Source of the DNA: Carnobacterium divergens DSM 20623
GTDB lineage: Bacteria; Bacillota; Bacilli; Lactobacillales; Carnobacteriaceae
NCBI RefSeq assembly: GCF_000744255.1
Contig: NZ_JQLO01000001.1
Coordinates: 1,612,001-1,676,000, forward strand
Direction: 5' to 3'
Length of the DNA: 64,000 bases
The notes under the pieces are model-generated. The model searched no databases. It saw only the letters and a list, made by a program, of their open reading frames with translations, and was not told the DNA's origin. Position numbers and translations under genes: made by a program. Of the stretch, positions 1-8,973 are shown in pieces (the first letter of the stretch is position 1; each line of letters opens with the position of its first letter).

Positions 1-23
1 TTAAAATAATGTTTAGTCAGTCT

Positions 24-104
24 CTAGATAGATAAATAAAAAGAGATTAAAAATAAGCACACCCCTGCTATAAAAAATAAATTTAATTTTTTTTTAGTTT
101 TCAT
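24..104 (-). CDS. Tiny membrane-peptide reading frame (26 aa), possible gene fragment
   Basis: A 26-codon frame starts at ATG (104) just behind a G-rich ribosome-binding stretch (GGGGGGAAGTAGG) and stops at TAG (24). It encodes a lysine-rich N-terminus (MKTKKK) followed by one hydrophobic stretch, like a signal peptide or single membrane helix. It lies downstream of the glycosyltransferase on the same strand. It could be a small membrane peptide made with the glycosyltransferase, or the start of a secreted protein cut off by a stop. I do not recognise a family, and the short length leaves coding status uncertain. Confidence 0.25.
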   Translation of the reverse strand: MKTKKKLNLFFIAGVCLFLISFYLSI

Positions 105-262
105 CCTACTTCCCCCCCTTTATAACAAAATAAAAACTTCCATTGTTGTCCTTTATTTATATACTTTTCTAGGTGAAAATACCCCTGGTGCTTAACGTTT
201 TTTAATTAAACAGCATCATAAAAAACAACTTCTTCCGTTAAAATATCTAACTAAACAACACC

Positions 263-1567
263 TTACTGATTTCGATCAAAAGTAGCACTATGAACTGTTT
301 TTTTCCAATTATTTTGTGGCTTGAACCAAGTAAAAAAACCAACTATTTGTGCTGCCATATACGTAATAGAATTCCAAACAAATCCTACAATTAATCTAAA
401 ATAAAGAATAACTTTATCTATAAATTTTTCTCTCTCATCAAAATACGTACCCGCTTCTTGTAAAAAATATACTGTTGGAATAATGACAAGATTTAAAAAT
501 TCAATCACTAGCCAAAATAATAATACTGAAAATAAATCTGGTAAATAAATTAACAGGCGTTTATCTAGTATTGCCAATGAAATGATTATTAAAAATGCAA
601 TAGGACGAACCATTGAGTACGAATAGAATAGCGTTTCACATTTACTTAGACCCTCAATAATTGATTTCGCATGGAAAATAGATTTCATTTGTTTCCATGT
701 TGTAGTAAATGCAACAAACCAATGACCTTGTGCCCATCTTGTTCGTTGATTATGACTTGCAATCACTGAATTTGGTTTTTCATCATATACAACTGCAAAA
801 TGGTTCCATCCGCTCTTTTTACTTTGAAGGGATAATTCAACCTGTAGTTCAAAATCTTCTGTATAGCTACGAGGATTCCAACCGTTTTTTTCTAAATACA
901 TTGTTTGCAAAACAAATCCGGTTCCGCCAATTGCAGCATTCCAACCAAGTCGATAATTGGCATATTGAACTGCTCGATTTGTAATAAAATAAACTGCTGC
1001 ATAGCCAGAGGCTGTCATTGAAGTTGCCACATTTTTCACACCTAAATAGCCTTGAACTACTGTGAGTTCTGGTTTTGCAATCAACTGAGAGTTCATTTCC
1101 ATTAAATAGTCTTTATCCACAATATTATCTGCGTCAATAAAAGCAATGTAGTCATATACTTTCCAACGACCCGTTTCAATAAACCTTGCAATAGCATGTG
1201 GTTTCCCTCTTGGTTCATCAGGTTTTGAAGTGTTGACAAAAGCTTCCGCTCTTTTATATTTCTCAATCACTTCAACCGTATGGTCTGTGCAATTATCAGC
1301 AATGATAACAATATCAAATAGAGCTGGATCATAATTTTGATTTATTAAACTCTCTATCGTAGGTCCTATTACATCCTCTTCATTATGCGCCGGCACTAAA
1401 AATAAAAATCTATGTTGGTCTTTTGCAATTTGATAATCTCTTTTGGGTTTAATTAATCCAAATAGAGATAGCATTGTAAAATAAATTAAATTCGCAAATA
1501 CAACTGTAACTAATATGATACAAATGACCTCTAGAGGTAAATATATATAATTTGGTAAATCAAGCAT
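263..1567 (-). CDS. Membrane family 2 glycosyltransferase (processive type)
   Basis: This 434-aa protein has an N-terminal membrane helix (about residues 10-36), a cytoplasmic GT-A domain and three C-terminal helices (about 318-414). The layout is that of processive GT2 enzymes such as IcaA, NodC or BcsA. Visible catalytic motifs are DAD at 145-147 (nucleotide-sugar and metal binding), TED at 236-238 (general base region) and QRTRW at 274-278 (the QxxRW motif of processive synthases). It therefore probably polymerises or transfers a sugar at the inner face of the membrane for an exopolysaccharide or envelope glycan; the sugar cannot be read from sequence. The ATG follows an AGGGAGA ribosome site. 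No other polysaccharide genes are in view, so the product is open. Confidence 0.85.
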   Translation of the reverse strand: MLDLPNYIYLPLEVICIILVTVVFANLIYFTMLSLFGLIKPKRDYQIAKDQHRFLFLVPAHNEEDVIGPTIESLINQNYDPALFDIVIIADNCTDHTVEVIEKYKRAEAFVNTSKPDEPRGKPHAIARFIETGRWKVYDYIAFIDADNIVDKDYLMEMNSQLIAKPELTVVQGYLGVKNVATSMTASGYAAVYFITNRAVQYANYRLGWNAAIGGTGFVLQTMYLEKNGWNPRSYTEDFELQVELSLQSKKSGWNHFAVVYDEKPNSVIASHNQRTRWAQGHWFVAFTTTWKQMKSIFHAKSIIEGLSKCETLFYSYSMVRPIAFLIIISLAILDKRLLIYLPDLFSVLLFWLVIEFLNLVIIPTVYFLQEAGTYFDEREKFIDKVILYFRLIVGFVWNSITYMAAQIVGFFTWFKPQNNWKKTVHSATFDRNQ

Positions 1568-1807
1568 TTTTTAATCTCCCTTTTCATTTTGAGTTATTTA
1601 TAAAAAAAATTATTATTGGATTTTTATCTTATAAAGCATTTAAATAGTGATTTCATTAGTATAAGAAATGATTTTTCCAATAAATTTATTATAGACTATA
1701 TTTTTTTTAAAAAAATTCCAATTATTCCTTTTGAAAATGGAATTTCTGACATAAAAAACCAACACTATTTATTAATACAGATCAATTCTATTCGTTTATT
1801 CAATCAA

Positions 1808-3313
1808 TTATTTCCCAAATTTTTTAGTCAATTTAGCAAGATTATAAGCGGCTAATAATTCTGACCAGTCTTCTTCTGTTGGATAAATTTGAAAACAAAG
1901 TACCTCTGTATTTGAAACAGACAGTGTTGATAGATTAGTAATAATTACATCATAATTATTTTTTTCAATATTTTTTAGAATTTGTTCAAAATGAAGTGAT
2001 CCAGTTACTATCGTTGTATTAAATTTATCATTGAATCTATAATCCACCTCTTCTTTAATCATTTTTGTATGATTCTCATCTGTATAATAAACAATTCCCA
2101 GATTTAAGGTAATAAATTGGTTTTCCATTTTTATAAAATATTTCTCTAAATGAGTAAGCAAGACATACATATAATTATTTAGTTCATAGTCTTCAATAAA
2201 CTCATTTTCAAATATTCTTTTTATCTGTTTTAATATAAAATACATCCCTTCAGAATAGTCTTTACTAAAATACTGAATGACTTCTGAAATATGATCGTAT
2301 AAAATAAAAGGTTTTCCATATTGCAGCATTCTAATATTACATAGGTGAACCATTACTTTTTCTTTTTCTGCTTTAGGAAGTTTGATTTGATATTCACGTG
2401 TTACGTTCTCAAGTAAACACTCAAATTGCAAGATAGTTTCATGAACTTCAGGATTAATAAATGAAGAGTCTTTTAGTTGCTGATAACTAAAACAAAATCG
2501 TCCATTTAAAAATGGACGAAATAATTGCAATAACAACTGCTCATCTACTTTTATACGAAAGGCATTTTCTATTTTTTTTAAGATAAGAGTATTATTTAAA
2601 GCCGAAAAATTTATTCTTGAATCTTGTTGAACAATAGTTTCAAAAAAATGACCATGCTTTATTCGAATTAATTTAATTAGTAAAAATATTTCTATTCTTT
2701 CTTTGGAAAAAAAATCTAATACAATATTGTTTGTATCCGTTAAGTAATCAACTAAGTTTCCAACTGCTTTTACTTGATTCTTACTAAAAACATCTTTATT
2801 TAATGGGTAGCATTCAATTAGGTAATGAATATAGAAATTGATTATTTTAATTTCATTTCCTATAAGTTTAAGTGGATTTAATTTTATTTCCATCTCTTCT
2901 TCTTTTAAAACAGAATTCATTTTTTTTATAATTCTTCTCAAGGATGATGAACTTATATACATATCTTCAGCTAAATTATCTACCGAATATTGTTCACAAA
3001 ATAATAATTTTTCAAGAATATTGAATTCTTTGCTTTCAAGAAGAAAACAGTTATATATATAAGCTATTGAATAATTTTTAGGAATAACTAATTTTAATCC
3101 GCCTTTCCCTGTTTCTAGAATTTTAATGGGGGAAAATAACTCATTAGCACGCTCGATATCTGTTTTTAATGTTTTATTTGTCATATTTAAACTTACACAA
3201 ATATCACGTATCAATAATCCCTCTTCTTTGTATACAAGCTCCATTAATTGTAAAAGTCGTTCATCTTTTTCGGATAATAAATTTTTCACGATTATGACAC
3301 TTCTCCTCTTCAT
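1808..3313 (-). CDS. Mga/AtxA-like transcriptional regulator
   Basis: A 501-aa protein with the Mga family layout: an N-terminal HTH around residues 20-60, a second HTH around 105-135 (SSSSLRRIIKKM is a recognition-helix-like segment), then a long helical PRD-like part and a C-terminal EIIB-like region. Mga family members control surface-protein genes in Gram-positive cocci and can respond to PTS phosphorylation. It is transcribed in the same direction as the downstream glycosyltransferase and lies downstream of a secreted surface-protein gene, which suggests it controls neighbouring envelope genes (inference). A GTG at 3289 behind AGGAG is an alternative start. A second, frameshifted Mga-like gene lies at 55.7-57.2 kb. 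Confidence 0.8.
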   Translation of the reverse strand: MKRRSVIIVKNLLSEKDERLLQLMELVYKEEGLLIRDICVSLNMTNKTLKTDIERANELFSPIKILETGKGGLKLVIPKNYSIAYIYNCFLLESKEFNILEKLLFCEQYSVDNLAEDMYISSSSLRRIIKKMNSVLKEEEMEIKLNPLKLIGNEIKIINFYIHYLIECYPLNKDVFSKNQVKAVGNLVDYLTDTNNIVLDFFSKERIEIFLLIKLIRIKHGHFFETIVQQDSRINFSALNNTLILKKIENAFRIKVDEQLLLQLFRPFLNGRFCFSYQQLKDSSFINPEVHETILQFECLLENVTREYQIKLPKAEKEKVMVHLCNIRMLQYGKPFILYDHISEVIQYFSKDYSEGMYFILKQIKRIFENEFIEDYELNNYMYVLLTHLEKYFIKMENQFITLNLGIVYYTDENHTKMIKEEVDYRFNDKFNTTIVTGSLHFEQILKNIEKNNYDVIITNLSTLSVSNTEVLCFQIYPTEEDWSELLAAYNLAKLTKKFGK

Positions 3314-3379
3314 GTAGTCTCTCTTCTCACATAGGAGTTTTATCTTAACAGTTTAATATTATAAAATAAAATATTTTTT

Positions 3380-3424
3380 TATAATTCAATCTATTCTTTT
3401 TTTTAATAGTTATAAATTCAATCT
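3380..3424. promoter_or_regulatory. Direct repeat upstream of Mga-like gene
   Basis: TATAATTCAATCT (3380-3392) and TATAAATTCAATCT (3411-3424) are near-identical and their CAATCT parts start 32 bases apart, about three helical turns. They lie 67-111 bases upstream of the Mga-like start codon, so they may be an operator or activator site of that gene. The role is inferred from position and spacing only. Confidence 0.3.
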
Positions 3425-4116
3425 CAGACACATTCCAATACAAAATCAATTTGAATACATGTGGATGTAGAGTAGCAACTGAGAAAATTTAAATTAAACT
3501 AGAAAAAGGAATACACAAATAATCGTTTTCGATAACAAACAAAATTAAAAATAGCATATAATATCTTTCTATGATTATGGAATTGCAATTGATTCTCAAT
3601 TTAATTAAAAGGTGACAAAAATTATAAAGAAGTCCAAATCTTTTACAATAATCGATGAATTTGCAGTATATTAGCCTTTTATTTTCAATGCATTTTGAAT
3701 AAAAATTCTTTCTACTTAATCAATCTATCGATAAAAAATATCTTGCCTATTGACTTCAATCCATAACTTCTCAAATATAAATTTTTACTATCATTATTTA
3801 TTTTTTACTTAAGTAAAAGTCGTGATTTTTTTGATTCCTCACTGTGTTATAAAACGTTGATGAATTTGATAGTTACTTGTCTTTTTATTCTTTTATACGA
3901 ACTATATCTTGCTTGATTTACGAATAAGACTTAACCTTTCAATCCAATTTTACGTATGATTCGGTAATTTTTTCTCTTTTCTTCAAAACGAATTGAGTAC
4001 AAATATATCCATAATTTTTCTTGTTTTAATTAAAGTTTACTTAGATTTTTTTCTAATGATGTATTTGAACTTTACTGTTCTAATCATTTACGCTCATACT
4101 TACAAGTCACATTAAG

Positions 4117-4379
4117 CTATTCTGCGGCTTTAAGAAGGATCGTCCACGAAATCTCTTCACATCTTACAGATGATTCAAACATCTTGTTCTTGAGGTGATT
4201 TAAACTATTCATTTCTATAGAGCAATTTTTTATAAAAATAAACTCTTTGCGTAATAATTCGTTATCGTATTCTACTTTTTTTTCACTTGTTAGGATTTCT
4301 TTTAAATTATTTATTTCTTTTTCAACATAAAAAAATTTGATAAAGCGTCTTCATTATTTTGATTAGCTTCAATTATATT
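4117..4379 (-). pseudogene. Remnant of an unrecognised gene, frameshifted
   Basis: Read on the minus strand, two frames join at an A/T homopolymer near 4328-4337. The first gives a segment containing EANQNNEDALSNFF and the second continues with EKEINNLKEILTSEKK and ends at a TAG (4117). The composition (rich in E, K and N, with helical heptad-like spacing) looks like real protein rather than random AT-rich DNA. There is no start codon or ribosome site, and a stop precedes the first part. I recognise no family. It is most likely the C-terminal leftover of a lost gene. Confidence 0.35.
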
Positions 4380-4404
4380 TTAAATTCATATTCTTACTTA
4401 GTTA

Positions 4405-4447
4405 ATTAAAAAAGCCCTTAGAATCAGATTTTTAGTCTCATTCTAAG
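4405..4447 (-). terminator. Terminator of the beta-helix surface-protein gene
   Basis: The arms CTTAGAAT and ATTCTAAG (4417-4424 and 4440-4447) form a hairpin followed on the minus strand by GGCTTTTTT, about 40 bases past the stop codon of the surface-protein gene. Confidence 0.75.
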
Positions 4448-4487
4448 AACCACTAAACTTTCACATAAATCTCTTTTTACATTTTTA

Positions 4488-6740
4488 TTATTTATCTACG
4501 ACTAAATAACATTTTCCATCTACAACTTTTGTTGAAAATGTCACGTTGGAGATTGTACGTGTATCAATTTTAGAAAATTTATCTCGTACTGGTGTTTGTT
4601 CAAACAAGTGTGCCTCGTGACCTGATTCTAATAAATCTTGTTCTGTTGTTTCAATACTTTCACTTTCAATTTTCACTTTTACTTTATACATACCTTTATC
4701 CAAAGCTGTTAATTGTTCATTAGTAAAAATAGCTTGATAGCCATTATAACGACCAACCCCATTATCCCAATCTAAATTAGCTCCGTTTGTTGAAGCTACT
4801 TCTTTTTCTTCACTATCAACTAATGAAATTGTTTTTTTGATCCCGTCTTTATTACTTAGATCCCAGCTTCCATTATCAATCAAACCTTCTAAAATTAATC
4901 CATAATCTTGCCAGTATCCCTTTGTAAAATTATTAAATGTCTTTTCTTCTAACTTTGTTACAATTACTGTTGTGGTGTCAGAAATTTCTTCACCATTCTT
5001 TTGAACAGCACTTACTTCTGTCCCTGCTTTTAATGGTTCAGTCAGTGGGAATGTCCAACGTCCATCTGTCCCAACGATTACTTCTCCGGCTACTTTACCA
5101 TCAATTGTGATTATAACTGTATTTCCTGGTTCACCAAGGCCATTGATTACTTTATTAATATCTAAAATTTTATCAATTGAAGGAGCAGGTATTTTTGATG
5201 CTTCATGAATAACCGTTTCTGTTGTAGCTTTTGATACACCATTTTCATTTTTTTGAACAGCACTTACTTGATCATTTTCGTTTAATGGTGCTTCTAATGG
5301 ATATGACCATGTTCCGTTATCATTTACTGTTACTTCTCCAATAACTTCTCCGTTAACAGTAAGTTCAACCGTATTTCCCGGCTCACCTGTTCCATTTAAT
5401 GAAGTATCTTTATCAGTTATAGTTTCCATTCCTGGGGCGTCAATAATAATTTCTTTTTTACCTTGACCACTGATACGACCGTAATCATCCATTTGAAAGA
5501 TTTTTTCTAATTCTGCATTTGATGATGTTGTATTAATAGAAGTATATTTATCCATTTCTGTATTTAACACCATTGAATCATAACTTAATTCTGGAGAGCG
5601 TTCATAGTTACCTCCAGTTTTGTTCCATGCATTTAATGAAACATTATTAAATGATAGTAAGGAAGACTTTCCAAAAAAGATGTTTCCTTTTTCCTTATGA
5701 TTCAATAAATCATAGTTACTTTCAATTAAATTAAATTCAGAAAATTTGCTCATATCAATTAAGTTCTTTGTATTTCCTTCAAGTTTAATAGTAGAATCAA
5801 TTACGTTCACAACTGTTTCCTTCTCATTTATATCAATTATGGCATCGTTGTTCAAACCTAAGCTATTTACCTCTAAAATTGCTTTGTTAGTTATATTTAT
5901 TTTAGGTGTTTCATTAAAATTATGACCATTCACTTTAAAGGCTTTTCCTGGAGTTTTAATAGATAACTTACTTCCATCTTTTATATTAATTTGAGATATT
6001 TTGTCAAAAAATACTGGATAACTATTATTGCCATCTGGAGAAAGATCGATATTTACTTTAGCGTTTTGGTTAATTGAAACAGAACCATTAACATCTGTTC
6101 CACTAAAATAAAATGCAGAAAATGAAGCTCCCTCTGTAGCAGCAGTACCGTTATACTCACTATCATTAGCAAAAATAACATGTCTAACCCACGCATTTTC
6201 TGCTTTAGTACTTACATTATTTTTTCCAGAGAATATAACAGTACTGTTTTGAGCAACAATAAATCGCTTACCTTTAAAATTAGAATTATCTATATTTACT
6301 TGCCAGTTATCACCATTAGCTAGAAATAGTTTTGCATTATCTACTTCTTTAGCATTTACATTTAAATTTGTTACAGAAAATACACCTGGTGTTGTATTGT
6401 TAACGCCTTTAATATGATGATTATTCAGCTCTAATGTATTTCCTCGTCCATCTATTTTTAAGTTTCTTGCCGGAATATCTACTACGTCTTTAGATAAATC
6501 GATATTTCTCATAAAAATAATATTTTCAACTGATACATTTTTTAACGCCGCAACAAGTTCTTCTGCTGTACTTACCTCAACAGTTGTCCCATTTACTTTA
6601 TTATTAACAGCGTCGACAGATTCAGTTGCTTGAGCAGCTAGCGGTAAAATAGCACTACCTAAGGTTAAAACTACTGCACTAAAGGTCACCGTTCTCTTTA
6701 AATACTTTGCACTAAATTTCATCATCTCTTCTTTTTTCAT
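4488..6740 (-). CDS. Secreted surface protein: beta-helix region plus two Ig-like (Big_6 type) repeats
   Basis: About 750 aa with a signal peptide (basic start, hydrophobic core, cleavage likely near AQA-TES). Residues from about 50 to 430 carry repeated short strands with many N, D, V and I residues, like a right-handed beta-helix of pectate-lyase type. Two homologous Ig-like repeats of about 85 residues follow; both contain GEPGNTV and a W-(S/T)-(Y/F)-PL strand. A distinct C-terminal module of about 130 residues contains GYWQDYGLILEGLID. No LPXTG motif, WxL domain or membrane anchor is visible, so attachment is unexplained. A TTG at 6752 touches the AGAGG site directly, so the ATG at 6740 is the better start. 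Adhesion or glycan binding is a guess from architecture. Confidence 0.75.
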   Translation of the reverse strand: MKKEEMMKFSAKYLKRTVTFSAVVLTLGSAILPLAAQATESVDAVNNKVNGTTVEVSTAEELVAALKNVSVENIIFMRNIDLSKDVVDIPARNLKIDGRGNTLELNNHHIKGVNNTTPGVFSVTNLNVNAKEVDNAKLFLANGDNWQVNIDNSNFKGKRFIVAQNSTVIFSGKNNVSTKAENAWVRHVIFANDSEYNGTAATEGASFSAFYFSGTDVNGSVSINQNAKVNIDLSPDGNNSYPVFFDKISQINIKDGSKLSIKTPGKAFKVNGHNFNETPKINITNKAILEVNSLGLNNDAIIDINEKETVVNVIDSTIKLEGNTKNLIDMSKFSEFNLIESNYDLLNHKEKGNIFFGKSSLLSFNNVSLNAWNKTGGNYERSPELSYDSMVLNTEMDKYTSINTTSSNAELEKIFQMDDYGRISGQGKKEIIIDAPGMETITDKDTSLNGTGEPGNTVELTVNGEVIGEVTVNDNGTWSYPLEAPLNENDQVSAVQKNENGVSKATTETVIHEASKIPAPSIDKILDINKVINGLGEPGNTVIITIDGKVAGEVIVGTDGRWTFPLTEPLKAGTEVSAVQKNGEEISDTTTVIVTKLEEKTFNNFTKGYWQDYGLILEGLIDNGSWDLSNKDGIKKTISLVDSEEKEVASTNGANLDWDNGVGRYNGYQAIFTNEQLTALDKGMYKVKVKIESESIETTEQDLLESGHEAHLFEQTPVRDKFSKIDTRTISNVTFSTKVVDGKCYLVVDK

Positions 6741-6760
6741 TTTTTCATTCAACCTCTTTC

Positions 6761-6790
6761 TCTATTTATCTCTATTTATCTCTATTTTTA
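6761..6790. repeat. Three tandem 10-bp repeats before the surface-protein gene
   Basis: CTCTATTTAT occurs at 6761-6770 and 6771-6780, and a third copy with one change (CTCTATTTTT) at 6781-6790. They sit immediately upstream of the ribosome site of the surface-protein gene, in its leader or promoter. The unit is one helical turn long. Confidence 0.8.
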
Positions 6791-6859
6791 TTTATTACCT
6801 CTCCATATATTTAAGTTTTTTTATAGGGAACTTATAAACCCGTACTTATAAAATTAGTT

Positions 6860-7072
6860 TTATCTGAATTTCAAACTTAAGCACTCTTCCCATACATCAA
6901 TACATTTTATATATTTCACGTTATAAAATTTTTCTAAAATAATTTTTTTTACTTCGTCTAAAGAATATTCGACATTCAAAGCTAATACCTTTGAAACTTT
7001 TAAATCATTTATTGTCATAAATTCAATATAATAAATAACATCATCATTCCAATACTTGTCAATTAATCCCAT
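6860..7072 (-). CDS. Small protein of unknown function (70 aa)
   Basis: The start codon follows a strong AAGGAGG site at good spacing, which supports a real gene. The 70-aa product is acidic to neutral, has no signal peptide or membrane helix, and contains two cysteines near the C-terminus (CIDVWEEC). It lies 120 bases upstream of the beta-helix surface-protein gene on the same strand with no obvious terminator between, so the two may be co-transcribed. I do not recognise the family. Confidence 0.6.
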   Translation of the reverse strand: MGLIDKYWNDDVIYYIEFMTINDLKVSKVLALNVEYSLDEVKKIILEKFYNVKYIKCIDVWEECLSLKFR

Positions 7073-7554
7073 TTCAACCTCCTTGTCTCCTACCTTATAT
7101 TAAATTAAAATTCATAAGTTTATAATTAAAAAAATTCTTCTTTAGTTCTTTTTGGATTTATTTTCTAGGTTCTACTAATCATTTGTTTCTAAAACTTTTT
7201 TTCAACAAAATTAGTATACTTTATTTTATTCCAAAATAATTTCCAATTTTTCCTTATAAAAATAACTTTTTTGACACAATACAATATAAATATGTCAATT
7301 TAAAAGATAAATTACGTATTTTTTTTGCGCTATTTTGAACTATTAAAGCAAGCGATTCCATTGCGAATTTTTGTATAAACTAAAAAAACGTATATCTTTC
7401 AAATTTGATTAATATTTACGTTATTTCTAATAGATGATCAATTTTATCTCAAACAACTATGTCTAAAATATTAAATTTTCTTAGACTTTTTTTGTATAAA
7501 ACATTAACAATTTTAATTCCTTGAGTGATCGTAACTGCTAGTTTTATCGATTGA

Positions 7555-7860
7555 AATACTAAGTTTTTTTCGAATTTTTTTTTACTCAGACGATGGGGAT
7601 GGACTTGCACCTTACTGTTTGACCAGTTGTTTGATAAATATATGAGTATTACAGATATTTATGAGACTGTACATTCATCATTATAAGAGTTTGAATACTT
7701 TTCGATGTTAGATAAAACATGGCTTAAGTTTTATTGCCGTCGTCAAGTAGAGAAAGGTCATTTTTATTCATTAATTTCTGCTACTATTAGTGCAATTATT
7801 AATTTTTATCCTTATTTTCCTTCACTTTTTTACTATTCAAATCATGCCAAAGCTTCGTAA
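7555..7860 (+). pseudogene. Remnant of an unrecognised gene with an in-frame stop
   Basis: From 7555 to 7860 one plus-strand frame stays open except for a TAA at 7684-7686. It encodes segments such as FDQLFDKYMSITDIYETV before the stop and MLDKTWLKFYCRRQVEKG after it, then ends at TAA. Length and residue mix exceed what is expected by chance in such AT-rich DNA, but no start codon with a ribosome site is present. The family is unknown and the opposite strand also has a short protein-like frame here. Confidence 0.3.
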
Positions 7861-7889
7861 AGCCATTATGTAATTTATCTGTATTTTTC

Positions 7890-7927
7890 AAAAAAAAAAA
7901 GCATCTTCCATTAAATGAAAGATTGCT
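7890..7927 (-). terminator. Terminator of the response regulator gene
   Basis: On the minus strand an imperfect hairpin (AGCAATCTTTC with GGAAGATGCT) is followed by a run of ten or more T residues, just past the stop codon. Confidence 0.75.
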
Positions 7928-7934
7928 TTTCTCC

Positions 7935-8597
7935 TCATTGACCTAATTTGTAGCCCAGACCTTTACAGGTGATAATATTTTGTTGACCAATTTTTTTCCG
8001 TAAATTTTTGATATGTGTGTCTAATGAACGATCATTTACATCATAATCGTACTCCCAGACGCTTTCAATCAATTTTTTTCGTGTGACAATATTGCCCCGG
8101 TTTTCAATTAAATAATGTAAAATTTCGGCTTCCTTAACGGTCAAATTGGCTTCTTTCCCTTCATGTAATACCTTTAAGTTATCCAACTCAATCGTATAGT
8201 CTCCAATGATTGTTTTTGTTTGCTTTATTGGATTACTTCTTCTTAAAATCGCTTCAACTCGCTTCACCAATAGTAACGGTGAGAATGGTTTTTCAACAAA
8301 ATCATCTGCAAGTTTACTAAAGCTCACTAGTTGGGTTTGCTCATCTACCATTGCTGTTAAAACAATGATTGGTACTTGAGAAAAGGAGCGAACTTTCGTT
8401 AACAATTCAATTCCATCCATTCCAGGAAGCATGATATCCACAATAATTAAATCGATGGCTTTATTCATTGAAATAAACTCATAGGCTTTTTCACCATTAT
8501 CAAAAGATTCCACTGTGTATCCTTTTTCTCTTAAAAAAATTGAAATCACTTCATTTGTATTTAGATCATCTTCTACGACTAAAATTGTTTTATTCAC
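7935..8597 (-). CDS. OmpR/PhoB-family response regulator, orphan
   Basis: The protein has a receiver domain and a winged-helix DNA-binding domain. The acidic pair (EDD), the phospho-acceptor Asp in IIVDIMLPGMDG and the conserved Lys in VEKPF are all present, and the C-terminus has the typical SLDTHIKNLRKKIG recognition-helix region and GLGYKL ending. It should bind DNA when phosphorylated. No histidine kinase gene lies beside it, so its partner is elsewhere or absent. I prefer the GTG at 8597 because the receiver domain starts right there (VNKTILVVEDD). An ATG at 8648 with AAGAGG upstream would add 17 residues. It is divergent from two small lipoprotein genes. Confidence 0.85.
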   Translation of the reverse strand: MNKTILVVEDDLNTNEVISIFLREKGYTVESFDNGEKAYEFISMNKAIDLIIVDIMLPGMDGIELLTKVRSFSQVPIIVLTAMVDEQTQLVSFSKLADDFVEKPFSPLLLVKRVEAILRRSNPIKQTKTIIGDYTIELDNLKVLHEGKEANLTVKEAEILHYLIENRGNIVTRKKLIESVWEYDYDVNDRSLDTHIKNLRKKIGQQNIITCKGLGYKLGQ

Positions 8598-8681
8598 AAT
8601 AACTTTGCCTACTTTCGTTGCAATCTTTAATAGTACAATAGCATACAACTTACCTCTTGGAAAAGGGCTTCATAAAAACTT

Positions 8682-8697
8682 CAGATAAGATACAGAT
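8682..8697. promoter_or_regulatory. Candidate response-regulator binding repeat
   Basis: CAGAT occurs twice in the same orientation with an 11-base period (8682-8686 and 8693-8697), in the 166-base gap between the response regulator and the divergent lipoprotein genes. OmpR-type regulators usually bind tandem direct repeats spaced about one helical turn, so this is a plausible site. It is short and unproven. Confidence 0.3.
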
Positions 8698-8762
8698 GAA
8701 TTCCATACATTTTTTGACAATTCTCTTCTATACTTGACTTAATTCAAGAAAGGAGCAATTTT

Positions 8763-8930
8763 ATGAAATCAAAAAAATTAAAAATGATCATTACTTGTTT
8801 AACAATGGCTTTTATCTCTTTAGGGTTAATGACTGGCTGTGGGAAAAAAGAGAACGATAAAAAGGAACTAACACCAACGGCTACTTCAGAAATTAATGGT
8901 AAAAAGGTACAATTAGCGCCTATGAAATAA
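8763..8930 (+). CDS. Small lipoprotein (55 aa), first of a tandem pair
   Basis: The ATG follows AAAGGAG. The product has a lysine-rich start (MKSKKLKM), a hydrophobic core and a lipobox ending LMTGC, so it should be lipidated and exposed on the outer face of the membrane as a mature peptide of about 30 residues. It is paralogous to the next gene: both start MKSKKLK, have GCGKKE after the lipobox and carry an EI(N/D)GKKV segment. Function is unknown. It is divergent from an orphan response regulator, which suggests shared control. Confidence 0.7.
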   Translation: MKSKKLKMIITCLTMAFISLGLMTGCGKKENDKKELTPTATSEINGKKVQLAPMK

Positions 8931-8973
8931 TTATATTCTAGAATACCAATAACTGATGAAAGGAATTATTTTT

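Larger units (their letters stand above)
3314..4487. other. AT-rich intergenic stretch of about 1.2 kb with decayed sequence
   Basis: No intact gene with a ribosome site is visible on either strand. Near the regulator it holds a pair of direct repeats, and near 4.1-4.4 kb a broken reading frame on the minus strand plus the terminator of the surface-protein gene. Other short open stretches are interrupted by many stops in all frames, as expected of degraded DNA. Confidence 0.5.
7073..7934. other. AT-rich intergenic stretch of about 860 bases with gene remnants
   Basis: No intact gene is visible. The first 480 bases are very AT-rich with stops in all frames. The last 300 bases hold a broken reading frame on the plus strand and the terminator of the response regulator. 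A short minus-strand frame ending near 7810 also looks protein-like, so strand assignment of the remnant is uncertain. Confidence 0.5.

Noticed and set aside
1616-1855. Plus-strand frame of 79 codons starting at TTG
   Set aside because: No ribosome site, and its end overlaps the regulator gene on the opposite strand; extreme AT content explains the open frame.
4090-4327. Plus-strand reading with an LRRI-type HTH-like segment
   Set aside because: It is the complement of the minus-strand remnant, contains a stop, and its residue mix is that of a shadow frame.
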